Shown here: positions 18,633 through 26,842 of the stretch, piece by piece
Numbering within the stretch: position 1 is the stretch's first letter
Layout of the letters: the number at the start of each line of letters is the position of its first letter
Source: Phycisphaerales bacterium
Lineage (GTDB): Bacteria; Planctomycetota; Phycisphaerae; Phycisphaerales; SM1A02
NCBI GenBank assembly: GCA_028278245.1
Contig: JANQEQ010000148.1
Location: forward strand, 1-64,000
Direction: 5' to 3'
Length of the DNA: 64,000 bases
Program-made: the position numbers and the translations under genes
The notes under the pieces: generated by a model
Told to the model about the DNA's origin: nothing
The model's database searches: none
The model's input: the letters and a program-made list of their open reading frames with translations, nothing else

Positions 18633-19271
18633 ATGAAACGCCCCAAACCGTGTTTTCTGGCACTCGAATCCTACTGGTCTGAAGACCTCGTGGCGAGGGA
18701 GTCGATCCAGCCGTTTGTCAAAGGCTTGTGCGACCTCCATCAGTGGGAATTCTGCTACCGCACATTTGACAGCAGTGACGACATCAAACTCTGGGTGGGT
18801 AGTTTCAATAAAATTCGCCGCTCGGGTCGACACAAGATCCTCTACATTGCCAGCCATGGAAGCACGAAGGTGCTTGAAACACTGGAAGAGAAGATTCAGG
18901 TTAAAACTCTTATCTCCATCCTGAAAAATGCTCCATCAATTGTCGGTCTTCATCTAGGGGCATGCAGTCTCGGGCGCGAACCTCTCTTGAACGAGATACT
19001 CAAGAAAACGTCACTCCAATGGGTGGCGGCTTACGACCGCGAAGTTCCCTGGATGGAGAGTACCACTCTCGATCTTCTTTTCTGGTCCTGGATTTACATC
19101 GGTATCCCTCGCCCCAAACGCGTGAGAAGGGTCAGTCCGGAAGAGGCAGCACATGCGCTGTACGAGCGCTTCAACTACTCACGCGAAATGGGATTCCGCG
19201 TCGTTTTCAGAAAACAAACAGGTGGTCCGATTAACTCCTCCTGGAGCACGTGGGAAGGATCGGCAGAGTAA
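18633..19271 (+). CDS. Caspase/CHAT-like fold protein, putative cysteine peptidase
   Basis: A 212-residue cytosolic protein without signal peptide. A hydrophobic strand ends in His75-Gly76 (ILYIASHGS) and a later strand ends in Ala110-Cys111 (VGLHLGACSLG), the clan CD dyad layout. The overall pattern (an initial FLALESYW, a middle HKILYIASHG, then HLGAC) resembles small bacterial caspase-like proteins of the DUF6642 type, of unknown function. It stands alone between an ankyrin lipoprotein and a convergent dockerin gene. Peptidase activity is inferred from two motifs only. Confidence 0.55.
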   Translation: MKRPKPCFLALESYWSEDLVARESIQPFVKGLCDLHQWEFCYRTFDSSDDIKLWVGSFNKIRRSGRHKILYIASHGSTKVLETLEEKIQVKTLISILKNAPSIVGLHLGACSLGREPLLNEILKKTSLQWVAAYDREVPWMESTTLDLLFWSWIYIGIPRPKRVRRVSPEEAAHALYERFNYSREMGFRVVFRKQTGGPINSSWSTWEGSAE

Positions 19272-19354
19272 GCACGATCTCTTTCCGATCTATGGACCGG
19301 TCAGTGTGAGTTGGATGTCAAATCGTAAAAAATGACGGTGCATGTAGAGTGTGA

Positions 19355-20974
19355 TTATTCGCACGGTCCCCACATGCCGAGGATGGCGAAGATGTCGTCG
19401 ATATTAACGGTGCAATCTTCGGTCAGGTCACCCGTGCAGTAGGGTGGACAGGGATCGGGACAATCGCCCCACAAACCCAACAATGCGAAGATGTCATCGA
19501 TATTGACCTGCTCATCGCCAGTCAGATCGGCAGGACATTGAATAAAATCTCCAATGCGCATGTAATACACATCCTGCTCGCCATTGAATGTGGCAGAAAA
19601 GGCGAGATTGGCACCATCATTATCCGAAACCATGTCGTAATAGTCGCCGATCTTGTTCTGATCGGGCCAGCCGATGCGGGAATTAAAGGGAGGAGTGAGC
19701 ACTTCAGCCGGAGACCAGGTAATGCCGGTGTCTTCCGAGTATGAATAATGGAGTTCTGATGTGTGTCCGCTCGGGTCGTTGCGGGTGTCATTCCAGATCA
19801 CATCAATGCGACCGTTGGGAGCGACCGACATCGTTCCGAACCATTGCCAGCCGTCTCGCACAGCATTGACGCGTACCGGTGTACTCCACGTCTGTCCTCC
19901 GTTGGTGCTGCGTGAGAACATAACATCAAGCGGATCAGAACCCTGGGGATCAATCGAGGCCAGCGCATACACATTCCCGCGAGACGGGCCGTCTGAATGA
20001 TCGGTTGCCACCCATGCCTGCCCGAGCAATCCGCCCGGATTGGGCACATCCCCGTAGGTTATGTCACCGCCCATATTGATATGCACACCGAAATCCCACT
20101 GCGGCGGCAGCGACGAATTCTGCAACGTTGATGATTTTGCCAGATGAAGGCCGGCACCAATGACATAGACTTCGCCGTCCGGGCCAACATTCGTAACACC
20201 CCAATAGGGATCGGGGCTGCCAATGACATCAATGCAACTTGTATAGGTCTGACCGCCGTCGTATGAGCGAGTGAAGTTGCCATTGCAGTCGCTGTAGTAA
20301 ATCGTCCAGTTCGAGTAGATGTTACCGTGCCCGATACCGCCGGTACGGTCGATGGCCATCCATTGTTTGTCCCCGCCGTAGGCATAAGTACCATCACCCC
20401 AGGTTTGCCCGCCATCAGTCGATATGAAAACATCGCAATAAAAGGAAGGGTCGTTAGTCAAACTGTTGTAATAGAAATTCCCATCCGCATCAGAATCAAG
20501 CACGGGATCGGATCGGAATTTGCCCGGTTCGATGACGCCCGGGAAAGTCCACGTCTGCCCACCGTCGGTGGTGTATCCCCAGCCGGCCTGACGGAAGTTT
20601 GATGCAACGGTGTCAAACTGTCGCCAGCCGATTGCCATGATCTGGGGATTCGTCGGATCGACGGCAATTGAAGGCTCATTTGCTGCATCACCAAGAATGT
20701 TCATTCCGGATGCATTGACGTTGACCTGAACACTCACGTTACGGTCGCGCACCCATCGACGCGCAGGGCTGGTGAGGATCTTCTCCGGTTTGATGTAAAC
20801 CGAGTCCGGCGGCCTGGATTCATCGTGCTGTGTCGCTTGAGCCTTTTTGACATCTTTTACGGGCGTTGTCGTCTTTTCGTTTTGTGGGTTATTGTCGCTG
20901 GCCAGTGTCAACGATGATGTGGCAAAAACAGCCAGAGAGACGCCGAGTAGGATCGTAAATGTGTGGAATTTCAT
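19355..20974 (-). CDS. Secreted BNR/Asp-box beta-propeller protein with dockerin
   Basis: A 539-residue exported protein with a signal peptide (residues 1-25, ending LTLAS). It has five Asp-box motifs of the sialidase/BNR type (TTDGGQTW, STDGGQTW, SYDGGQTY, STNGGQTW, SEDTGITW), indicating a propeller of about six blades. The last 60 residues are the common dockerin. The usual sialidase Arg triad was not identified, so it may be a non-enzymatic sugar- or protein-binding propeller. Likely secreted or surface-bound. Confidence 0.85.
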   Translation of the reverse strand: MKFHTFTILLGVSLAVFATSSLTLASDNNPQNEKTTTPVKDVKKAQATQHDESRPPDSVYIKPEKILTSPARRWVRDRNVSVQVNVNASGMNILGDAANEPSIAVDPTNPQIMAIGWRQFDTVASNFRQAGWGYTTDGGQTWTFPGVIEPGKFRSDPVLDSDADGNFYYNSLTNDPSFYCDVFISTDGGQTWGDGTYAYGGDKQWMAIDRTGGIGHGNIYSNWTIYYSDCNGNFTRSYDGGQTYTSCIDVIGSPDPYWGVTNVGPDGEVYVIGAGLHLAKSSTLQNSSLPPQWDFGVHINMGGDITYGDVPNPGGLLGQAWVATDHSDGPSRGNVYALASIDPQGSDPLDVMFSRSTNGGQTWSTPVRVNAVRDGWQWFGTMSVAPNGRIDVIWNDTRNDPSGHTSELHYSYSEDTGITWSPAEVLTPPFNSRIGWPDQNKIGDYYDMVSDNDGANLAFSATFNGEQDVYYMRIGDFIQCPADLTGDEQVNIDDIFALLGLWGDCPDPCPPYCTGDLTEDCTVNIDDIFAILGMWGPCE

Positions 20975-21112
20975 TTCTGCCTCCGTTAGGGGTTCTTCCT
21001 CATATTGTATCGCACCGATAGCTCCTCCCCCAAACAGCTATTCGTGAAATCAGTTCTATTGTTCCCTATTTCGGATATATTGCAACAGGAAATCAGCAAT
21101 TGGAGATCCTCC

Positions 21113-21388
21113 ATGACCGAAAATGAGCAGCACAACGCATCACCCGATCCGGAAAAGCTGGATCCTGCCTCGCTCAAGCGAGCGATGAAAGCTTTCCGCA
21201 AGCGTCTCAAACTCACCCGGCTGGATGATGAATCCAAGCTCAGCCAGCGCGCGACCAGCAGTGGTCGTCAATCGAAGATCGTCGCCATCATGCCGCCTTA
21301 CGAATACCCCAAGGAAGTCTGGGAAGCGCTGGTAGCGCAGGGAAAATTGAAAGATGCCGGCGGGGGATTTTACGAACTGGTAGATTAG
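21113..21388 (+). CDS. Small conserved planctomycete protein of unknown function
   Basis: A 91-residue protein: LKRAMKAFRKRLKLTRLDDESKLSQ is a basic helical segment, then TSSGRQSKIVAIMPP and a C-terminal PKEVWEALVAQGKLKDAGGGFYEL. This arrangement is familiar from planctomycete genomes but has no known role. ATG 21113 is chosen because a GGAGATCC site precedes it and the longer frame from 21005 adds an unrelated N-terminus. It diverges from the BNR gene and is followed by two tandem hairpins. Confidence 0.7.
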   Translation: MTENEQHNASPDPEKLDPASLKRAMKAFRKRLKLTRLDDESKLSQRATSSGRQSKIVAIMPPYEYPKEVWEALVAQGKLKDAGGGFYELVD

Positions 21389-21424
21389 AGCGTGTTCGCT
21401 CCATTCAGAGGAGTTGGGGGGTAG

Positions 21425-21486
21425 CTGCGAGTCAACAACTCGCAGAATTGTTCGTATGAAGGATCCTGCGGGATGTTATCCCGCAG
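21425..21486. repeat. Two tandem hairpins (REP-like element)
   Basis: CTGCGAGT/ACTCGCAG around CAACA at 21425-21445, then CTGCGGGAT/ATCCCGCAG around GTT at 21466-21486. Neither is followed by a T run, so they are not classical terminators. They could stabilise the upstream mRNA or belong to a dispersed repeat family. Confidence 0.5.
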
Positions 21487-21649
21487 ATCTTGAGGATCAA
21501 TAGTGCGAACCACTCGTTGAGGACTCAAAACGAATCCACCTGTTCATGCATTCGATGGTAAGAACCAAGTGTGCCTTACCAGACATACATGGCGCTGGTC
21601 TGATCCAGCTCACATTTCTGGTATCCCATTCATCAGCCGACTGCCAAGC

Positions 21650-22594
21650 TTAGGCGTTTTCTGCCTGCTCTTCGAGTTCATCCAGCTTGCCTGGTTCAGA
21701 AATCGCTATGTCGACCAGAGCTTTCGGAATGCTGCTCTGCTCACACATGACCCTGATTTCTTCCTCCTTATCAGAAAAATCGAGAATCTCACGGATGGCC
21801 TCAATGTGCTCAAGCATTTCGTCCGGCGGAATTTCCTCCAGAGGCGGTCCCTCTGCTGCTGCCATTTTCAGCGCCTCCGCTTCCTCCTCTTTTCGCTTTC
21901 TTTCCTCCAGTTCAGCCTCAATTTCCTTTTTCACACTGTCCAGGAGCTCCTGGTCATAACCGCCGACTTCCAGTATCAAGTTCTCTACCACATCACTGCT
22001 GATCAGTTTCTTGATCTGTTCTTCTGGTGATTTGTCGACCACACTCTCAATTATCTCACCCACCCGCGCGATCTCAGCCTGTTCAGCTTCGATTATGGTG
22101 TTGACTTCCTTGTATTCATCATCAGAAATTTCAAGCGACTTGAGTGTGACATCCTTGTTCACCGCTTGTTCGATCATGAATCGGATCCCCGGTTGACCGC
22201 CCAACTCTTTGGCTTTGGCAATTTGAAGATCCAGCTTGCGCTCTTCAATAACTGCCTTCACATCTGGCCTGTATTGTGATTCCCTGAGCCTGGGCCACGT
22301 CTCACCCAGTTTGGATGTCAGTGTCCTCATGGCTTGGTAGGTGTCCCTGACATCTTCAAGAGTAAGTGCTGACAGGTATTCATTGAATTGTTTCATCAAA
22401 ATGTTGCCTGTTTCGATTCTCTCGTTTACCGCCTTTCTGAGATGCATCCATTGACCGCCGCCTTTGAGCGCGAGTTCAGTAGCAATCTCCTGAATCAGGC
22501 TTTCCTGTTGTGCTTCATTGAAATCCTGTTCTGTGTGCTCCAATATCTTTTCTTCAATCCCTAACCAGAGTGGTCTTTGTCCTTGTGTTGCCAA
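21650..22594 (-). CDS. Coiled-coil cytosolic protein of unknown function
   Basis: A 314-residue, highly charged, Glu-rich protein. Helical stretches dominate, with a strong coiled coil near residues 225-250 (VKKEIEAELEERKRKEEEAE) and an acidic C-terminus (DELEEQAENA). No signal peptide, membrane segment or enzyme motif is seen, and no family is recognised. The codon use and start context look like a genuine gene. It is preceded by a degenerate divergent region and followed by a spacer with hairpins. Confidence 0.55.
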   Translation of the reverse strand: MATQGQRPLWLGIEEKILEHTEQDFNEAQQESLIQEIATELALKGGGQWMHLRKAVNERIETGNILMKQFNEYLSALTLEDVRDTYQAMRTLTSKLGETWPRLRESQYRPDVKAVIEERKLDLQIAKAKELGGQPGIRFMIEQAVNKDVTLKSLEISDDEYKEVNTIIEAEQAEIARVGEIIESVVDKSPEEQIKKLISSDVVENLILEVGGYDQELLDSVKKEIEAELEERKRKEEEAEALKMAAAEGPPLEEIPPDEMLEHIEAIREILDFSDKEEEIRVMCEQSSIPKALVDIAISEPGKLDELEEQAENA

Positions 22595-22886
22595 TTTCGA
22601 ATCTCCTACATATTTATCGGCAAGGATTGATGCCCGTGACCTTCCCCGAAATCATGTTCCCGCGCTGCATAGGTCACCAGGGTCAGCTACCACAGCGAAT
22701 AGTGCAGACGACGAGGGATGATTGTACTCCAGACGATGATCCGGATCTCCCCGATCTTCACTACGATTCAATAGGTAGAAATTGTCCACACCTTCAGCTG
22801 GAATCCACTCCAGTTACAATTTCGTATCCAAAAATATCTGAAACAGACACACCGGTAGATGGAGGCAGTGGAGGTGACCTTCCCCC

Positions 22887-23080
22887 GTGTTTTATTTCCA
22901 GGGGAGAACGTACGTCCATCATGAAGTGTTGATTGGTGGTACGGCGGTGTACTCCGGCTGGAACATTGATGATATTGTGATTCCAGGTATCGAACAGAAT
23001 GTGACCCGCCCTGCCGACCTTCAGTGTGACTATTTAGTCAATATCAACAACCTTCTGAGTATGCCCGGCGTATGGGGTGA
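22887..23080 (+). pseudogene. Remnant of a secreted dockerin protein gene
   Basis: The plus-strand frame reads SGWNIDDIVIPGIE, the usual end of a beta-sandwich domain in secreted proteins, directly followed by RPADLQCDYLVNINNLLSM and PGVWGE. The latter matches a dockerin first repeat with damage (expected PADLxGD and LGVWG). The frame lacks a proper start, upstream homology is in a different frame, and the second dockerin repeat is missing. The VNINNLL form suggests a different dockerin subtype from the VNIDDIF form used by neighbouring genes. Confidence 0.55.
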
Positions 23081-23135
23081 ACCGAGGCCGGTTTGGAAAG
23101 TTTCGAGATGGGTTTTCAAATGGGCAAATTTTTCA

Positions 23136-24260
23136 TCAGGAACACGGTCCCCATTCACCCAATATCGCGAAGATGTCGTCGATATTGACGGTGCAGTCTT
23201 CAGTAAGATCACCGGTACAGAACGGCGGGCATGGATCGGGACAATCACCCCATAAGCCAAGCACCGCGAAGATATCATCAATGTTCACCTGATCATCACC
23301 GGTGAGGTCGGCAGGGCAGTCAACGGGTTTGGGGTGCGATAGAAGAAACTCGATAACCAGTCGACTAAAGTCATCTGATAACAGCGGGGAGTGTACTCCA
23401 CCCTCAATTGTCCATAGTTCTGCCGATCCTCCGGGAGTGCAATCGGTTGCGTATCTTGTTACAACCGTTTCATCTCCTGGAATATTGGCGACAAGATCCA
23501 CCGAAGGAAGCACTTCTCCTTCGAGCACACAGTCATTATTGATCACCCAGGTTTCCACCGTTTCTTCTGCTCCGGGATAGGGTACACCGAAGAGAGATCC
23601 TCCGTCATATCTGATCACTGCATCATTGGTTCCGTGAATTTGAAGCGTGTGTACCGCTGCTGCGGGTGTGCAATCGTTGGGATTATAAAATGTTGCACCT
23701 GCAAGGCTGGCAATTGCAGCAATCGTTTCCGGATGATCGCACGCCATGCGATAGGACATGAAGCCTCCATTGGAATGTCCAATTAAATAAACCCTCCTGT
23801 CGTCAATGTTGTATAGACTCTTCATTTCATCGATAAGAGCAAGCAGATAGCCCGAATCATCGACGCCACTCCCGTTGAAATTGCAACAAGCATCGGTAGC
23901 ATTCCAAAACTGAAAGCCAAGAGCGTCAGTCGTGCCGTCGGGATGAAGGTAGAAATAACCGTACTGATCAATGAGCGGTTCAAATTGCATGTAACTTTCC
24001 TGCTCAGCTCCGGTGTTTGAATACCCGTGCAGGAGTAACACAAGAGGCGTGGGAACTTCCGGATTGTAATCGGATGGTTCATGTATGATGACCGGTCCTC
24101 TCCCTAGGTCGATGAACGGTTCACCCAGTCTAGCGCTATGGGTCAAATCATCTACCTTGATGGGGAGCTTATCGTTAATCAGCGGTGACTCGCCGGCTGC
24201 AGGCAAACAAATTATTGCGATGCTCGCGCAAATCATACTGATTGATGTTCCGGCTGTCAT
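23136..24260 (-). CDS. Secreted PHB-depolymerase-like/feruloyl-esterase-like hydrolase with dockerin
   Basis: A 374-residue exported alpha/beta hydrolase. It has an N-terminal signal (residues 1-22), an oxyanion motif LLLHGYS (His78), a lipase box GHSNGG with nucleophile Ser163, a probable Asp213 (GTNDAVI) and His290 (GGVHSP). The spacing fits the LpqC/poly-hydroxybutyrate depolymerase-like esterase family, which includes feruloyl and acetylxylan esterases. Residues 315-374 are the dockerin. It probably hydrolyses esters of polymers outside the cell; the exact substrate is unknown. It is the most downstream of four consecutive minus-strand dockerin genes. Confidence 0.87.
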   Translation of the reverse strand: MTAGTSISMICASIAIICLPAAGESPLINDKLPIKVDDLTHSARLGEPFIDLGRGPVIIHEPSDYNPEVPTPLVLLLHGYSNTGAEQESYMQFEPLIDQYGYFYLHPDGTTDALGFQFWNATDACCNFNGSGVDDSGYLLALIDEMKSLYNIDDRRVYLIGHSNGGFMSYRMACDHPETIAAIASLAGATFYNPNDCTPAAAVHTLQIHGTNDAVIRYDGGSLFGVPYPGAEETVETWVINNDCVLEGEVLPSVDLVANIPGDETVVTRYATDCTPGGSAELWTIEGGVHSPLLSDDFSRLVIEFLLSHPKPVDCPADLTGDDQVNIDDIFAVLGLWGDCPDPCPPFCTGDLTEDCTVNIDDIFAILGEWGPCS

Positions 24261-24313
24261 GATTTTAGTTCCTTTGATACAAGATCCCGTTTGTCAGTTT
24301 TCGATCCGGTACT

Positions 24314-25687
24314 TTACTCGCACGGTCCCCACATGCCCAGTATCGCGAAGATGTCGTCGATGTTGACGGCGCAGTCTTCCGTGAGATCACCTGTGCAGTA
24401 CGGCGGACAGGGATCAGGACAATCACCCCAGAATCCTAACACCGCGAAAATGTCGTCGATGTTAACCACGCCGTCGCAGTTGATATCGCCCGATACGGGG
24501 AACAGTTCGCACCATTCGAATTCCAGCCGGGGGGTACGACCGTAACTGAGTCGGCCGTCAGCCCAAATGGTCATGTTACAACGCCCACGATAAGCAACGG
24601 AGAGCTGCTGTAAACCGTTGCCCGCATTGGCCAGGAGATCCCAGTGACTTTCGTGAGTCTTGGGAGTTTCATTGTCGTAATAGGCGTCCGCGCCAAAGTT
24701 CTCATCAGCAGGGGTGTAGGTGCCATCGGTCCAGGCATTGGTGGTGATCATCGCTTCACCATGATGCCACACCTCCTGCGGTTGGCGGAGGTAATAGAAA
24801 TCGGGCCCGGTTTGCCAGGGGTTTTTGACCATCACGCCGCCGTGTCCTTCGGGCGCGTAGTAGTTCAGGAAGCCGCCGGTCATGATCTCGTAGTTCTGGA
24901 ACTCGTTCCACATGGTGTCAAGATGTGTGGACGCATCGGGATCCGTGACATAGGTGACGGCATAGCGGGCAGCAACCATGCGCGGCATGCGACCGTCCGC
25001 CAGGTCCGCCGACGAGTTGTAGTCATGCAGCGAAACCAGTGTGCCGAACTCGTTCACCGCCTGAGCAACCAGGGGAACACCAGGCCACGCGAGATTGACC
25101 CACCGCACCGAGCCGTCATCAGGCTCGCAGGCATAGAGAACGTGATGATTCATGGAAGGTATGGGCGTGCCGAAATCAAGCCTGCGCGTCGAGAGCGTCT
25201 TGATCGGATCCTCGACATAACGCCCCCAACAGGTATGACTGCGACAGCCATAGAGCCACTCACCCAACGTACAGGAGACTTTCAGATCGAATTCATCGAT
25301 ATTTTCTGCCGGGTGACTGATGGCAAGACGATCAACGCAGCCGTCGAATTCATCTTCGATCTCCGGCGGCATCCAGACCGCTGCAGCCATAACATCGCGC
25401 AGGGCGTTGTAGTTCGTCACTCCCAGGTAGGCTTTTGTTTCATTAACTCCCTGCACGATGAAATCGCCCATGAGTTCCGCCTTCGCATGACCCATCTGGT
25501 AATACGAACCCCACACGCGCAGTACGGTGTAGCCCTGCCCCTGGCCGTCCAGTTGCTGGTCGAGTATCTCACCGTGGTCGGAGCGAAGTCCATCTGCAAT
25601 AGTGGGGGAGGTCAGCACAAATGCAGTCAATACTCCCACCATCATCCAAGTTCGAATAGAACGTCGAATACACTTTCTTACCCGCAT
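24314..25687 (-). CDS. Secreted C45-type Ntn-hydrolase/acyltransferase-like protein with dockerin
   Basis: A 457-residue exported protein with a signal segment (about residues 13-31). Its central region fits the C45 acyltransferase or phospholipase B-like Ntn-hydrolase fold: a candidate nucleophile Cys148 in YGCRSHTCWG, then STRRLDF and a LAWPGVPLVAQAVNEFG strand pair. Such enzymes self-cleave to free the N-terminal Cys and then cleave or transfer amide groups. The last 57 residues are the dockerin, with a slightly different lead-in (DINCDGVVN). Whether Cys148 or Cys153 is the nucleophile is uncertain. Confidence 0.7.
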   Translation of the reverse strand: MRVRKCIRRSIRTWMMVGVLTAFVLTSPTIADGLRSDHGEILDQQLDGQGQGYTVLRVWGSYYQMGHAKAELMGDFIVQGVNETKAYLGVTNYNALRDVMAAAVWMPPEIEDEFDGCVDRLAISHPAENIDEFDLKVSCTLGEWLYGCRSHTCWGRYVEDPIKTLSTRRLDFGTPIPSMNHHVLYACEPDDGSVRWVNLAWPGVPLVAQAVNEFGTLVSLHDYNSSADLADGRMPRMVAARYAVTYVTDPDASTHLDTMWNEFQNYEIMTGGFLNYYAPEGHGGVMVKNPWQTGPDFYYLRQPQEVWHHGEAMITTNAWTDGTYTPADENFGADAYYDNETPKTHESHWDLLANAGNGLQQLSVAYRGRCNMTIWADGRLSYGRTPRLEFEWCELFPVSGDINCDGVVNIDDIFAVLGFWGDCPDPCPPYCTGDLTEDCAVNIDDIFAILGMWGPCE

Positions 25688-25728
25688 GATGTTCTCTTCC
25701 TCAGATGTTTATTAATCCTTGTGTTGGC

Positions 25729-26817
25729 TTAATTGCACGGCCCCCATTGGCCAAGGATGGCGAAGATATCATCGATGTTGACGAAGCAGTCCTGGGTGAG
25801 ATCACCGGGGCAGTACGGCGGGCAAGGATCATCACAGTCGCCCCACAAACCCAGTACTGCAAAGATATCGTCGATGTTAACCTGATCATCGCCGGTCTGA
25901 TCACCCGGACAGGGAGGCGATGCAACACCCTTCAAGCCAAGAGAGTGCTCTTCGCCGGCGGCAATGGCAATGAAATTTGTGTTCGGATCAGGAACATCAC
26001 ATTGACCAACCCAATTCGCTCCCCAAGCCACAATTGAATGATCTGATTTCAAACCCATGCTATGCTTGGTTCCCCCAGCCATGGCAATAAAATCAGCATT
26101 CGGATCCGGTACGTTGCATTGTCCGTCGCCGTTATAACCCCAGGCCACGATAGAGCCATAGGATTTCAATCCCATACTATGACTATCTCCCGCCGTGATC
26201 GCGATAAAATCAGTATTCGGATCCGGTACGTCGCATTCGCCCCAGATATTGTATCCCCAGGCCCAGACTGAACCGTCCTTCAAGGCCAGGCTGTTTTCAG
26301 AACCCGAAGCGATGGCGATGTAATCGATGTTTGGCTCGGGTACATCACATAAGAGCCACCAACAATTTCCCCAGGCGATGATCGTACCGTTGGATTTCAA
26401 GCCGTTGGTGAATTCATTTCCTCCCGCAACCGCCACAAAATCGGTATTCGGATCAGGTACATCGCACACGCCGTGGCCATTGAAGCCCCACGCGACGATC
26501 GAGCCGTCAGATTTCAGGCCGAAGCTCTGCTGATATTCTGCAGAGATAGCCACGAAGTCCGTATTCGGATCCGGAACATCGCATTGACCAGCAGAATTCC
26601 ATCCCCACGCTACGATCGATCCATCAGCTTTGAGTCCCAGGCTGTGATTATCCCCCGCTGCAACGGCAATAAAGTTTTCGTTCGGAACCGGTACATTACA
26701 TTGGCCATACCCATTTGCACCCCAGGCAATAATCTCACCAGCCTGACAAATCTGCCCACCAAGACCTGCAACGATCAATGCACACCAAATCAATTGCATC
26801 CAATTGCGCCAGAACAT
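25729..26817 (-). CDS. Secreted RCC1-like seven-repeat propeller protein with dockerin
   Basis: A 362-residue exported protein with a signal peptide (MQLIWCALIVAGLGG...CQAG). It has seven tandem repeats of about 39 residues with the pattern SIVAWGxNxxGQCDVPDPN then DFIAIAAGxxHSLGLKSDG, the RCC1 blade signature, so a complete seven-bladed propeller is predicted. A dockerin ends the protein. ATG 26817 is chosen because AAGGAG lies upstream; extending to 26967 would run into the preceding gene. Likely a secreted binding protein; no enzyme residues are apparent. Confidence 0.85.
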   Translation of the reverse strand: MFWRNWMQLIWCALIVAGLGGQICQAGEIIAWGANGYGQCNVPVPNENFIAVAAGDNHSLGLKADGSIVAWGWNSAGQCDVPDPNTDFVAISAEYQQSFGLKSDGSIVAWGFNGHGVCDVPDPNTDFVAVAGGNEFTNGLKSNGTIIAWGNCWWLLCDVPEPNIDYIAIASGSENSLALKDGSVWAWGYNIWGECDVPDPNTDFIAITAGDSHSMGLKSYGSIVAWGYNGDGQCNVPDPNADFIAMAGGTKHSMGLKSDHSIVAWGANWVGQCDVPDPNTNFIAIAAGEEHSLGLKGVASPPCPGDQTGDDQVNIDDIFAVLGLWGDCDDPCPPYCPGDLTQDCFVNIDDIFAILGQWGPCN

Positions 26818-26842
26818 TTCCAAGTACTCCTTGATTTGAGTG

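Noticed and set aside
21569-22030. Plus-strand frame opposite the coiled-coil gene
   Set aside because: Phe/Leu-rich composition is the complement of a Glu/Lys-rich coiled coil; no independent support.
24644-25732. A 362-codon plus-strand frame opposite the C45-like gene
   Set aside because: It is an antisense shadow with no domain similarity; the minus-strand gene has signal peptide, Ntn-hydrolase motifs and dockerin.
25800-26700. Regular spaced repeats that could resemble a CRISPR array
   Set aside because: They encode the RCC1-like protein repeats in frame and vary between copies like coding sequence.
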